Positions 1 to 25,682 of a DNA stretch of 64,000 nt are shown here, in pieces. The stretch is from Salminus brasiliensis (Eukaryota; Chordata; Actinopteri; Characiformes; Bryconidae): NCBI RefSeq assembly GCF_030463535.1, contig NC_132878.1, positions 37,391,261-37,455,260 on the forward strand. The letters run 5' to 3'. The stretch's first letter is position 1; each line of letters opens with the position of its first letter. Below the pieces are notes generated by a model, which saw nothing but the letters and a program-made list of their open reading frames with translations, did no database searches and was not told where the DNA came from. The translations under genes and the position numbers were made by a program.

Positions 1-351
1 GTTATGAATATGTAAATGCTAACAATACAAACAGTGCCAGGGCACCTGAGAAGTAACACATTAATAAATCTCGTATTCTCAGATGGTTTCATTTCATATT
101 AAAACAATAATGTGTACAAAATGTTTTTTTATTTATTTATTTATTTTTTATCATCGCAAATCGGGGGGAGGTGGGTCCAGGGCGTGACTTTTATTTTGAC
201 GATAAGGAGCAAAAAAAAAAAAACCCAGACTCACCAAAAAGGAAAAAGACTTTTGTTGTGGAGAGTCATTCATGCCTTTGCTGCTGTTGGAAAAACGTCT
301 GGCAGCACTCTCGCCTTTCCTCGCAACAACTCTTCTGTATTAGACGGCAAA

Positions 352-354
352 ATG
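352..354 (+). CDS. erh: erh coding exon 1 (initiator Met only)
   Basis: ATG is followed immediately by the donor gtacgt. The upstream context GGCAAA supplies a purine at -3. The 5' UTR part of this exon lies just upstream, but its 5' end cannot be placed. Phase 0 exit. Confidence 0.9.
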
Positions 355-999
355 GTACGTACTAAAACTGCAGACTGTGCTTTACATTGAACAGTGTGTA
401 ACTTAGTCGAGCTCTGTCTAACCGACTGCTGATGAGTAAATATTAGCTAGCTAATGCTGCTGCTTAGCGTCGTGCATTAGTCTCCACGAAGGGAGCTAGC
501 TAGCACCATCTACCTGCCTGCCTGCCTGCCTGCCTAGCCTGCTCGCTTAATATGGCCGAATTTTCTAGAAAAGCATAAACTAGATATACAACTAAGTCAT
601 TAGCTGGACTGCTTAATTCCCTCTTTTGCAGTGCTTATGAAGATCCTGAGTGCTGGTGTTTGGCCACCGCACGGTGCGGAGAAGCTGGTTTAGAAAATGA
701 CGTTAGCACTAGCTAGTAGCTATCTAGGTTAGCTATAGCTAGCTAGCTTACAGCTAGCGGACGGTCAGTTCGACCGGGGACCTCCAGAGCTTTCTTATAA
801 AGGGTTAACATTTTTGAAAATCGCGCTGCTGGTCAGGTAAAGTGGATCACACCGGGAGTGAGGTGGTAAGTGTGTGCTTTATAAGAGGTCACGGCTCCAG
901 CAAGTCCGATGTGCGTCCATGAAAACATCGCTCGCTGCAGCTGTCGGTGTCGGTGTGACGCTAAATGTGGCTCTTAATGATGCTCTCCTCCTCTGTCTG

Positions 1000-1034
<35 letters not shown>

Positions 1035-2072
1035 CTCACACGATTCTGCTCGTTCAGCCCACAAAACGGCCAGAGGGAAGAACCTATGCCGATTATGAGT
1101 CTGTCAATGAATGCATGGAGGGTGAGCTCTCGAAAATCAGCCCTTAACAGTCGACCATTATTGCTAATGGGTTTTGACGGGGGGATGTTTTACCTCCTCT
1201 TCCTCTTTCCTTCCTCTAGGGGTGTGTAAGATGTACGAGGAGCATCTGAAAAGAATGAATCCCAACAGCCCCTCCATCACCTATGATATCAGCCAGCTGT
1301 TTGATTTTGTTGATGACCTCGCTGACCTCAGCTGTTTGGTGTAAGTGTCAGTGAAGTGCTTAAACAAACCAGGAGTGTTGAGAGCTGTTTTTTTTTTTTT
1401 ATGACAGGAAAGCATGAGAACTTGACTCGCATTGCGTTGCAAGTGATCTTGTCTGGATAAGACGTCCCCAAAATTGTACCCTCTTAGGAGAGGGTAAACA
1501 CAAATGAACAAAATACCCATTCTCCTGGTGGAAAGAGCAACTGGAGCTTTTGATTACTGTAAAAACTCAAACTTAAAGGTACAATATGTAACATGTAAGA
1601 TTGACATTGCTTAAATGGGGTGTTACATAGTGATGAGAACATGTTCTTTGCAGTATATCAGATACATGTAAAGGTAAGAGAGTGGTTGTCCATGGTCTAA
1701 GGTTACTTTAAGTAATTCAAGTTAAAAACATAATACAAAAATATTGCTTATTGTACCTTTAACACAAGATAAAGTGTATAGTGAGAGAAGCTGATCAAAG
1801 CCAAGCTTCCCAGACCCAGATGAAGCTTAAGTTTGCAGTAATATGCCATGATGGTTGGCTAAAAGAGGCCTCTTTAATTTACCAGTCTTGGCTGGGTTTT
1901 GCTCTAGTGAGTATCGCACTGAGTGCTCTCTGAAATCGTCTGAACTTTGGATGCTTTTGGGATTTGAATAAGATAATATTTACATCTACACTAATCTGCA
2001 GATCATGCGTAAATTAATCCTTCAGCGCGATTTAAGAAATAATCAAAGCCTAAAACCATGAAGGTGTTGATG

Positions 2073-2111
<39 letters not shown>

Positions 2112-2228
2112 GCTGAATTGAACAGGTACCGGGCAGACACGCAGACGTACCAGCCCTACAATAAAGACTGGATCAAAGAGAAGATCTACGTCTTGCTGAG
2201 ACGCCAGGCCCAACAGGCGGGGAAATAG
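352..2228 (+). CDS. erh: Enhancer of rudimentary homolog (ERH), complete gene in four coding exons
   Basis: Joining 352-354, 1034-1121, 1220-1340 and 2126-2228 gives 315 nt, that is 104 residues plus TAG. The protein starts [20 protein letters not shown] and ends RRQAQQAGK, the usual vertebrate ERH length and almost residue-for-residue the known protein. ERH is a one-domain nuclear protein that forms a homodimer through its beta-sheet. By family knowledge it binds DGCR8 in the Microprocessor and splicing factors, and supports mRNA splicing, mitosis and processing of weak primary microRNA hairpins. All three introns are GT-AG. The initiator Met is alone at the end of exon 1, so the start is fixed by the splice, not by a long ORF. 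One conservative change is visible: Val in FDFVDD, where mammals have Ile. Identification is secure; the transcription start was not mapped. Confidence 0.97.
355..1033 (+). other. erh: erh intron 1
   Basis: 679 bp. It carries scattered GCTAGCTA tetramer-based repeats (440-500 and 700-760), a short (CCTG)n run near 512-536, and a (TC)n run at about 1005-1031 that serves as the polypyrimidine tract. No other coding signal is seen. Confidence 0.8.
1034..1121 (+). CDS. erh: erh coding exon 2
   Basis: Encodes residues 2-30 ([15 protein letters not shown] to CME) plus the first base of Gly31. The acceptor is the end of a (TC)n microsatellite followed by cag, and the donor is gtgagc. Phase 1 exit. 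Confidence 0.97.
1220..1340 (+). CDS. erh: erh coding exon 3
   Basis: Completes Gly31 and encodes [20 protein letters not shown] through DLSCL, plus two bases of Val71. The acceptor is ttcctctag and the donor gtaagt. Confidence 0.97.
1573..1762. mobile_element. Short DNA transposon (MITE) in erh intron 3
   Basis: 190-bp element with perfect terminal inverted repeats TTAAAGGTACAATA at the left end and the reverse complement TATTGTACCTTTAA at the right. No coding capacity. The outermost TTAA could be a piggyBac-style target duplication or simply part of the inverted repeat; the family is not assigned. Confidence 0.65.
2126..2228 (+). CDS. erh: erh coding exon 4 with stop
   Basis: Completes Val71 and encodes [20 protein letters not shown] to the C-terminal QAGK and TAG. 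A long (TC)n tract ends shortly before the acceptor ttgaacag. Confidence 0.97.
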
Positions 2229-2786
2229 AAGACGGCGGGACATTTCACATTGGCTGCAGCAGTTCGTCTGTCGTTTGTTACCTTGATGAGAATTACACTG
2301 CACCGTTGGGCGATGTTAACGAAACCCGGCTGGGTTGCCTAAAAGTATTGTAGGGCTAGGACCTTTTTGATCTTGTTACCAAGAGAGTGATCCAGTTAAA
2401 CCTCGCTGTGCCATCCTGCATGGGTCTGTGCTACAATGCTGTTAGGAAACTCAGTCCTCAGTGTACCTATTTTGATATTGCGTTGATGATATTTGCGTAC
2501 TCGGTCAGCCAAGAAATATTTATCATCCGGAGACCTTTATTAGGCCCTGGAGAGTCGGGGTGGGTTTGCAGTGGGACTAATTTCCGGGACGGGAGAGTTG
2601 GATTTGAAGGATTTTTTTTTTAAAAAAGATATATATTTTGTATCATCTTCCCTCGACCCCTTTTTTTAATATATATAAACCTCCTAATTTTTGAGAGAAG
2701 TTGTATACCCTCGCTTTCTGTGACTCTCCAGTAGTTTACACTGAATTCTGTGGAGCTGTTCTGAAGCCGGCGATGCTCCCAGGCTC

Positions 2787-2792
2787 AATAAA
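2787..2792 (+). terminator. Candidate proximal erh polyadenylation signal
   Basis: AATAAA 559 bp after the stop, followed within 30 bp by a T/G-rich stretch (ctcgttttggagcgttttc) that resembles a downstream element. Confidence 0.5.
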
Positions 2793-3253
2793 CTCGTTTT
2801 GGAGCGTTTTCAATTTGCTTCCTTTCTTCCACCAAGTGTTGAACGCTCAGGAAATTTTTAGACGCAGCAAAAGTGGTACACAGGATTTCTCCCAGGTTGT
2901 GCTCGCAATGGCACCCATCACTCCAGGCCACAATCTGACTGAAGCATTTTATTTTCTCATTGTTTCTGGAGCTCTTTGCTACGTTTACATCCCTTTTTTT
3001 TAGAACAGGCTCAAGTGTGTGAAAACTCATTTTCCCCAGTTCATATCAAGTTAAATTCACGTTACTGAAATGTTTGCGTTTATATTAATTGTGTGGATGA
3101 ATGTTTGGATTTTATTATTATTATTATTATTATTTTTTTTTTTTTGTAACGGTCTGAAATGACATTTTCCTCATTTAAAATGAAAAAAAAAAAGTTTGTT
3201 GTTCATACATAGCTACTGTTTCTAAATGGCTCCATATGTTTGTCATTTCCTAT

Positions 3254-3259
3254 AATAAA
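3254..3259 (+). terminator. Candidate distal erh polyadenylation signal
   Basis: AATAAA about 1 kb after the stop, at the boundary between the AT-rich UTR and the CpG-rich DNA of the next promoter. Confidence 0.5.
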
Positions 3260-3279
3260 CGAGTTAAAAAAAAAAACGA

Positions 3280-17907
<14,628 letters not shown>

Positions 17908-19015
17908 AGCACTCCCTGCCCAAATCGCCATGGTAAAGCTCAGAAGGGAGTCTCATCCACAGACTTATTTCAGCGCTCAGCCTCGAACTCAAAACTGAAC
18001 CAATATGAATGGGGGGGGGGGATAAAACTACGAATGAATGGATAAAAAGAACGAATGCCGCTCCCGAACCCCAGCCACCCCCTCACCCCCGCCCGCAGGA
18101 AACCAAGGGGTGCCACGTGAGGGATGGAGAAAGGGAGAGCAAGAGAGAGGGAAGAAAATAATCGGCCTCCAAACGAAAAAAGGTGAATGTCTCCACGCGG
18201 AGAGTTCAAGTGCCAATCGGAGACAGAAACCGAGAGAAAGACTTGAAGCGGACAGAGAGCGAAGACAAGGAGATAAAACTGTGGTTTTGGACAAATAATG
18301 GAAAGGATTTAACGAAAAAAATAATTTCAACAAAGCTAAAAGTACTTGGGGGGTAAAAGACCTCACATACATACACTCGCTCAAACACAGACACATACAC
18401 GTGCACACACGCACACTCACTGAGACTGGTGCCCGCACACAGAGCGTCCCAGGCTCGGACCAGGACACACTGCCCCCCCTCTCTCAGGGAAGGACGTCAC
18501 ATGACCCGAACGGGCCAGCCAATCCTGAACCACCACTCACCTTCGCTGACTCCATCTCCATTTCTTTCTCTCCTTCCTGTACCCCTTTTTCTGCCCTCTC
18601 CTCCCTTTATTTCCCTTTCTTCTTTCTGTCTTTTTCTTTCTTTTTTGTTTGTTTGTTTCTGGAGCCTGACAGGAGACTGAAGTGGCAGAACAGTCTGGGT
18701 TGTCGTTGTTAATGATGTCATCATTGTCCTCATGGCTCAGCGGAAGTTCTTCCTCGTTCAAAGCCAGCGGTTTCCTTCTCCTTATATTTTTTTTCTTCTC
18801 TCGTTCTGTTCTTCTCTTCCTCTCCCTTTTTTTAAATAAAAAAAGAGACCTGCCTTTAAATGTTCAGGACGTTTTCAGTCGCACTTGAACAGGTTTTTAA
18901 AACCTCATTAGGGGGAAGAGTTAGTTTTACCCTTTTTTTGCCCTTTGAAACTGCAGATTTTTTGGAAAAATTTGTAAGCCCGTCTTGATTAAAGATTGAG
19001 TGGAACTCTAGATGT
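17908..19015 (+). other. ppp4r3a: ppp4r3a 3' UTR (extent inferred)
   Basis: Purine-rich then pyrimidine-rich sequence after the stop, including T/C-rich tracts at 18560-18660 and 18780-18835. The end is inferred from AATAAA at 18835 and ATTAAA at 18988. Confidence 0.5.
18835..18840 (+). terminator. Candidate ppp4r3a polyadenylation signal
   Basis: AATAAA followed by an A-run. A variant signal ATTAAA lies at 18988-18993 with a G/T-rich stretch after it; either could be used. Confidence 0.5.
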
Positions 19016-19785
19016 GATCGAATAATTTTTTTCCTTTTGTCATATCTTCATTTTTTCTTTTACATGAGTGTACTCTTAGTTGGTGGGTATATTTGGGACC
19101 ATTAAAAAGATCTTTGCTGTAATATATCTCACAGTTGTGCTGGCTCCGTGAATGATGTCTATTTTGGTGGTTATTCTGTTCCTGCAATGCTTTGACTTTC
19201 AGTGACCGATGAACAGATGCTGTCGCTTGTAAACACCTAAAGGGATATTTCACCTCTTGAACTAGTGGGGGCCCATGAATACACAAATGACACTGTCTAC
19301 TCTTACTCTACCTAGTCCCCATCTGTGGCTGCAGTGTCCATCGCCGCAGCTTGGTGGTGCTAAAGTTCTACCACAGCATACATTGGCAGGCTTTTCCTGC
19401 CGCAATTTGATTAGACTGCACATAACGGACTGCTGTGTTTCTTACCTTCTGAAAAGTGTGTATTGTAGGAATGCTACTTCATGCACCTTTTGATACTTAA
19501 ATAGCTAAAGCTCTTTACAGTGTAATTACATGAGCAGCAAGGCAGTGTAAAGCAAGCGAGCAAAATTAAAAATGTCTCAATCTCAGAAATGTTAAATATC
19601 ATGAATTTTATATTCAGTACTCGTAAAGTGACATTTCAAGCCTTTTTGTGTTTTACAGAAATCCAGTATCTATTAGGATACTTCCTAAGATCAAACTGAA
19701 AAGGATGTACAATACAGAAATGTCCTCAAACTCAATACTTGCTTGGGGCTTCTTGTCATGGAGGCAAGTAACATGCTGAGATGCT
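19016..19785. other. Intergenic, nothing recognised
   Basis: AT-rich sequence downstream of ppp4r3a with no coding similarity and no repeat I can name. Confidence 0.5.
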
Positions 19786-20692
19786 TTGATGGTGGTCTTC
19801 AGCTTGTCTGAATTGCTGGGTCATGTGTTTCTCATCTTCCTCTTGATCTTGATCATACCCTATAGATTCTGTTTGGGGTTCGGAGAGTTGGCTGGCCAAT
19901 CAAGCACCGTAATCTCATGGTCAAATCTCAACCATTTGGTAGTAGTTTTGGCTCTGTGGGCAGGTGCTGAGTCCTGCTGCAGAAGGAAATCAGCTTCTCC
20001 ATAAAACTAGTCAGCAGATGGAAGCATGAAGTGCTCTAAAATCTCCTGCTAGACTTTTGGCTGCGTCGACTTTGACTTTGGCCTTGATCAAACACCGTGG
20101 ACCAACACCAGCAGATTACACGGCACCCCAAACCATCACAGACTGGATTTAAGATGCCATAGATTCTGTCTTTTCTCCACTCTTGTCTCCAGACCCAAGG
20201 ACCTCGATTTCCAAGTTTGAAAAGAGGACTTTGGAGCAGTGAGCCATGGGGCCAGGTCCTTTCCTCTTTAGCCCAGGTTAGATGCTTCTGAGGCTGTCTC
20301 TGGTTCAGAAGAGAAATTAAGAATGCGACAGTCCCTTTTCCTGGAGACGTCTGTGTGAGGTTGCTCCTGATGCACTGACTTCAGCCTCAGTCAAAGTTTT
20401 TAAATCGACTTTTCTCGACAACCCCGTGAGGGCTGTGGTCATCCCTGCTGCTCATGCACCTTTTCCTACCACATTTTCCACTTTCAGACAACTGTCAATT
20501 AATATGCTCAGAAGCAGCACTCAGATCTATGCCTAGACACATTCCTGTTTCTGAGGCCTGCAGATTATTCCTTATTATTCCTGTAAACTGTGGGACCTTA
20601 TATAGGCAGGTGTTGGCAGTCCCCAATCATGTCCCATTGATTGAATAGAAACAAAATGCACCTCTGCTCACTTTTGGGTCACAATATACACT
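19786..20692 (-). mobile_element. Decayed Tc1-like transposon, transposase pseudogene on the minus strand
   Basis: The reverse complement of about 20127-20147 reads SVMVWGA. Further along the same strand the region 19857-19910 gives a LDWPANSPN-like motif in broken frames. These are hallmark positions of Tc1/IS630-type DDE transposases. Stops and frameshifts throughout show it is dead. Element limits are approximate; no clean terminal repeats were found. Confidence 0.6.
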
Positions 20693-21327
20693 AAGAGATG
20701 CCTTTTTCTAGGGCCGGAGACAATATGGCTGGGCTGTGCTTATGAAAAAAAGAGCCAGACGCTAAAGCCTGTTGACTCCGTTTGGTGAGCATTCTGCCTG
20801 TGACAAATCGCTCCACTCTGACCCTGCGTTTTGGCCTTGTCACCATTAGATGCCAGTCACATCCAAGGGGCTTCGTACTGGGAGAGAGACGAGGAATGAA
20901 ACGGCTGGCCACTGCTCAAAGGGAAGGCAGCTGGCCAGAGTGACCCCTCGGGCAGAGGGAGTCTCCTTACTCTTCGTGTGTGGTTGTCTGTTTTGAAACG
21001 CCAGCTTGTTCATTTTCATTAGCAACTTGAGGCCGTTCTACAGCTGGCTTTAGCCAGCAGCACTTTGGCATCAGGGTATCATCTAGTTGAGCTGACATGG
21101 TGTCCACACTGAATCCACACTCCACGTGTCCAGCACTCCCTGGATTCACAGTCACCAGTAAGGTAAATCTTGAAGGCATCATCACATAAAAGCTGGATCA
21201 TGTTTTTAATGTTCTGCAGCACCACTGAAAAGAGTCTAACCTTACAGCTAAAATGACAAAACAGTGTTTCAGATGGTGGGCCCTACAATATGAGGTGGAA
21301 TATCAATGTGATGCAGCATGTCATGTC
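20693..21327. other. Intergenic, nothing recognised
   Basis: Mixed-composition sequence with no gene or nameable repeat. Confidence 0.45.
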
Positions 21328-21845
21328 AAAAACTTTTACTTTACATTACATTGAAGGCTTTTAGCAGACGCTCTTATCCAGTGCTTCACTGTTTACTCAG
21401 AAAATACCCTTAGCTAGTTTCTATCGGCTAGAATCTAAAAGATCCCTCTAAGCTTAGATACTACTAAATACAGAAGTCAGTATGGAGACCACAGCACTCT
21501 GCATTCACTATGCTTTGCTCAAGTATTCCCAGAAGAGGTTGGTCTTCAGTCTGGGTTTGAAGACAGCGAGCGACTCTGCTGTTCGGACACCCAGGGGAAG
21601 CTCGTTCCACCACTTTGGTGCAGGACAGAAAAAAACCTGGATGCTTGTGATTTTAAAGGATGGCGGGTCGAGCCGAGCCGTACTTGAAGCTGGAAGGGTG
21701 CAGATCGGCTTTTGACCATTGCCATCAAGTACGGAGGGGCTGGTCCAGCCAGGCTTTGTAGGCCAGCGTCAGGGTTTTTAATCAATCAGCAGCTACAGAA
21801 AGCCAGTGAAGAGAACGCAGCAGTGGAGCTACATGGCTGAACTTG
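21328..21845 (-). mobile_element. Non-LTR retrotransposon 3' fragment (L2-like), minus strand
   Basis: On the minus strand an open stretch (21546-21785) contains SQASRFFSVLHQSGGTSFPW, which I recognise as a common fish repeat peptide resembling the end of an L2-like ORF. The fragment ends at 21340-21375 with a TTAGCAGACGCTCTTATCCA tail also seen in the SINE at 29404. 5'-truncated, as is usual for LINEs. Family assignment is by motif memory only. Confidence 0.45.
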
Positions 21846-22089
21846 TGTATGTGTGGCCTATGTTAAATAAATGCAGATGTGCATGTGTCTACTAATGCCT
21901 GATCATACGCTCATTTTGGGCATAAATGTCATGATAATGTTGGGCTTTTAGTTTTTAGAACTGTCGTTTTTACATTATACAACAAAGCTGGTGTCTTCAG
22001 GCTGAACTGCAGCCAGATAGTCCAATAGTCCAAATCTGGTTCGCAAGGCACAGTCCATATATTTCAGGCCAGGGTTTTGTTTTTTTTTT

Positions 22090-22400
22090 GGGGGGGGGGG
22101 GATTCCAGAAGCTTGCTCTATCCATTCACCAACTACTGTGAATTGTGGGTTGCTGTCCTGTTTATGCAGAAGAATTCAGAGGTAGCTCTTCTTCATTATT
22201 TCATCCACTTTGTGCAATGCATCTGTTCCACAACAGCCCCAGAACATGTTGCTACCACCACCACCATGCTTAACAGTTCATACAGTCTTCCTGAGGGGGA
22301 ATGTCTCTCTTTTACTCTTCTAAACATCTTTATCTCACCAAGCAGCTTTTTTTTACAGAATGAGTTTTCTGTGCCTGTATCCAAACTTTCAGCACCATTT
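22090..22400 (-). mobile_element. Decayed Tc1-like transposase fragment
   Basis: The reverse complement of about 22236-22275 reads VKHGGGGSNMFWG, matching the KHGGGS-M-WG block of Tc1 transposases. The rest is degraded. Confidence 0.55.
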
Positions 22401-22499
22401 AATAGTTAATAACTGTACCCCAGAAAAAGAAAAGTTGGGCTGGACTGTAAGGCCCTTCAGGACCAGATTCATTGACCCCTAACGCAGACTTCCTCTACC

Positions 22500-22935
22500 A
22501 GTCAGTTTTGCTCATGCTTGCAATTCTTGCCCTCACCAGCAGGTGGCAACACTCGCGCAACAATCAACACAGCAGGAGAGGCTTTGTGTGATGGATTGTG
22601 GGGAGCTCTAGCAGCAGTGAGGTCTGCTGCTGCTGCTGCTGCTGCTGCTGCACAGGAAATCCACCACGTCGTTCGTCGGGGTTGTCCAAACAGCCACACA
22701 ATGCGCACTTTCATGCGCACCGCCGACCCTCCGTCGCCCGGGCGAACAATCGCTTGTGTTTCCCGCACAAAGTGTCCTCTGTGCCGCTCGCCACCTCCGG
22801 CCAACCGGGGGCCACGCTTAGCGCGCCGTGTCCGCCCGTGTGATTAATCACCGCGTTAAAGTCGAGCGTATCCGTTTCGGTCGGTAGGAGAGAAAGACCC
22901 GGGCGCCTCGCTGCAGAGACGCTGCCTGGTAGCTA
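22500..22935. promoter_or_regulatory. CpG-rich block, possible orphan promoter or enhancer
   Basis: CpG-dense sequence in an otherwise AT-rich intergenic region, with a (CTG)9 run at 22624-22650 and many GCGC/CCGG sites at 22690-22920. Both strands stay open for about 100 codons, but the peptides are low-complexity and unrecognised, so I treat it as non-coding. Confidence 0.4.
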
Positions 22936-22959
22936 GTGTTTCACACCGGGACGCTTCAC

Positions 22960-22960
<1 letters not shown>

Positions 22961-23004
<44 letters not shown>

Positions 23005-23012
23005 AATAAATA
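22961..23012. repeat. Compound A-run, (AT)n, (AAT)n microsatellite
   Basis: A homopolymer passing into (TA)n and then (ATA/TAA)n, directly after the CpG-rich block. Confidence 0.9.
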
Positions 23013-25149
23013 AAAGATGCTAAATACATCTTTTGAGAACTGTAAATTAGATATTTTTTTTTTTATATTATGATATAGTAGCCTATATTGGTAACGTTTC
23101 ACAAGGTAGTTATAGCTAGCACTAGATAGCTCCCCAGCCCATACCGCCCATCTGCCTTTAGTCTACAGCCCATTAATGGACATATGACTACTTTCTGATA
23201 ACTTAAAAAATCCCAATAATTGTCCCTTATTCATGTTATACAAATAAAAGACATTTTATATGTTACTTTATATGACATATTTAACATGTCAGAACAGGGC
23301 TCTTCAACGTTGTGGGCACCAAAACAGTAGGCTTTCACGTGTTTGCTAGCTTCACACTCAACACACAAGTAATGAAGGTATTCGGAGTGAAAGTACCCTC
23401 ATTTTCTGTATACGTTTCTAACAAAACAAGTTCAGCTCACAAATCTCATGAATTGGCTTCCACTAGCAGCAGTGCTAATGCTCCCACTGCGCCGCAGTTC
23501 ACCAAATGCTCATTTCAGCATCGGCTAATCACGACCATTTCTTCCACTACTGGCTGTAGCTAAATAAACTCTAACAGAGTTCTAACAGATCTTAACTAGT
23601 AATTCATAAACCCGTACACACGCTTTAAACCAACAAACTGGGGGGAAAAAATACAGGGAGTTTGCGATATGGAGGCCTTCGGATATGGGCCCTTTTTAAA
23701 GAAAGCTCAGCTAATGCACGAGCGAGGCGCCCGTGGTTCTTGCTCCTGCTGAAATGGACGCACTCATCGAGGCCGGTGACTGGGAAAGACTAAGCGTTTC
23801 AGCATATGGTTGAGATTAGAGCGCTACAGTAACCAATTGATGCCCGTGTTTGGGATTTCTTTCATATCCTTGTTTAAGTTTTGCTGAGCACCCAACAGGC
23901 CTCGAACTTCAGGGAAGTAATTTAGAGCTCGCCGTGTCTCTGAGGCAGATGATGGGGAGTCGGTGAGGCTGCACACTGTACTTCCTTCTGTAAAAACAAC
24001 AACATTAAAAAAACAACTGTAGTTTAATGGAATAGTTCAGTGACAAAGTCCAAATTGAAACAATATACATGGTTATTTTATTATTCTTATTAATAATTTT
24101 GTTTATTTGAGGCCTAAAATATAGACTGTTAAGGTCATATTATCATTTCATAGTTGGTATGACTTTAATCTTAGCACCAGGTCTAGGATGGACTTCTGGC
24201 ACCTAATGTCGATCGCAACATTCCTACAGCACAAACGACATTTTTTTTTATGACCACTTTTGCACCCTGTGGTAAATATTTTGTCCTGTGTAAAAAAAAA
24301 AAACAGCATGGGTGTTGGGGTTAGTCGAGGTCAGTTGGGTTACTGTAGCAGTTGTAGCATACAGTTTGGTTAGCTGGTGCTGTCCAGCAGTGCTACAGTT
24401 AATGGCAACAGTAGAAGTAGCAGTAGTAATAGACCAGTTCATTTTGGACAGTGACATTCCAGTGAGCAGGAGGGTTGCCCTGCTTGTACCATGGATGCTG
24501 CTGTGATTATATTTCAGCTTGTTGACAGCCTTGCAAAAATGTACCCCTGTGACCTTCCTTAGGTTTCCTCCATTCGCTGATCATGCAGATCACTGGACTG
24601 CATGAAACACCAGCTGTAAATACACCTAGGTGGTGTGCATGGAATTTCCTAGATCCACATGCAGGTACGGCAGAGGAAATGCATGCAGATGCACTGCAGA
24701 TGCACGTTATTTGTTGCTTGTTTTGAACTGTGCATATTTGCAGCAACACGCTGGTAGTCACAGGCGAGAAACCATGCTCACCGCAGTAAAGTACAACAGA
24801 AACGATGTATGCATTGACATGGTTGTTGTATGGGAAAGGAAACTCCCTGGGGACGCACTTAAGTAAGAGGTGTAAATGGAACCCAGCCAACGTGTTTCTA
24901 GATACAGTGCAGACATGAATCACAAGTTCCAAGTGTTGAAGTGTCATCGAGAGGTCGCCAGTTTCATCCCCGGTGATGGCACAGACGCTCGTAGCTGGGA
25001 GTCAAAGAGAGCATACTAGGCCTCATGCTCATGTCTGTCGGGCTTTAGACGCGTGCAGCTGTTCAATGTTGTTTTGTCAACCGCAGCAAAATTTGTCTTG
25101 CGGGGAACATGCTAGCCTCCAACACCCTGCAAGCGCTGGTAGCTTCATG
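23013..25149. other. Intergenic, no gene recognised
   Basis: No exon-like conservation seen. Near 24025 there is ATGGAATAGTTCAGTGA, similar to AAAGGAATAGTTTGTTGA at 41250, probably the ends of a shared repeat. A minus-strand open frame at 24507-24947 has no recognisable motif. A RNA-polymerase-III box-B-like string lies near 24960. Confidence 0.4.
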
Positions 25150-25157
25150 CCACCAAG

Positions 25158-25407
25158 TAGGGCTGGGCGATATGGTACAAATACTATATCACGATATTTC
25201 AATTCTCTACAATATTTATCACGATACATGTAATCACAGACTAAACACTAATTACACTGTTAGTAACGAAACCTGCAGCTGATCAGTGTTTATTAAGCAC
25301 TAACAGTGTCCTCCATATGCTTAGACAAGCTTATTGTTATCATAATATCATAATAACAAAATATTGTATCACGATACAATAAAATATCGTCATATTGCCT
25401 AGCTCTA
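25158..25407. mobile_element. hAT-type MITE with intact 8-bp target duplication
   Basis: 250-bp element, left end TAGGGCTGGGCGATATGG, degenerate right end TATTGCCTAGCTCTA. It is flanked by the perfect duplication CCACCAAG (25150-25157 and 25408-25415). The 8-bp duplication and TAGGG ends point to the hAT superfamily. The interior has no coding capacity and is rich in ATCACGATA motifs. Confidence 0.85.
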
Positions 25408-25682
25408 CCACCAAGCATGAAGCTAATTCAATGGACTTTAAATTTGTGGCATTTGTTGTGTAAATGTATGATCTGAATGAATGTACCATAATGGACACTG
25501 AATGTGGTCAACAGTTTTACTTTACCATCAGTTTTTGTCTATTAGCAAGCTAGCTAGTACTGTAGCTAACCTAACATTAGTCACCTGTGTTCAGTCATCA
25601 AGTTTCCCCTCCCTTTTGTACCATGACAGTCAGTGCTTTCATCATGATAATTAAAAAAATAAATAGACCACAGCTATTTAAC

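Larger units (their letters stand above)
2229..3275 (+). other. erh: erh 3' UTR
   Basis: AT-rich sequence following the erh stop, with homopolymer runs and a (TTA)n run near 3114. Two candidate cleavage sites exist (AATAAA at 2787 and 3254). The second is followed by an A-run and then a sharp change to CpG-rich DNA, so the longer UTR is favoured. Confidence 0.55.

Noticed and set aside
22518..22847. Two overlapping ~100-codon frames on opposite strands of the CpG-rich block
   Set aside because: Open frames are expected in GC-rich DNA. Ala/Cys runs come from the CTG repeat; no family similarity.
24507..24947. 146-codon minus-strand frame
   Set aside because: No recognisable domain, no splice partners, and the opposite strand is also open; treated as chance.
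24950..24985. Box-B-like string suggesting a tRNA gene or SINE
   Set aside because: No cloverleaf could be drawn and no box A or SINE tail was found at the right distance.
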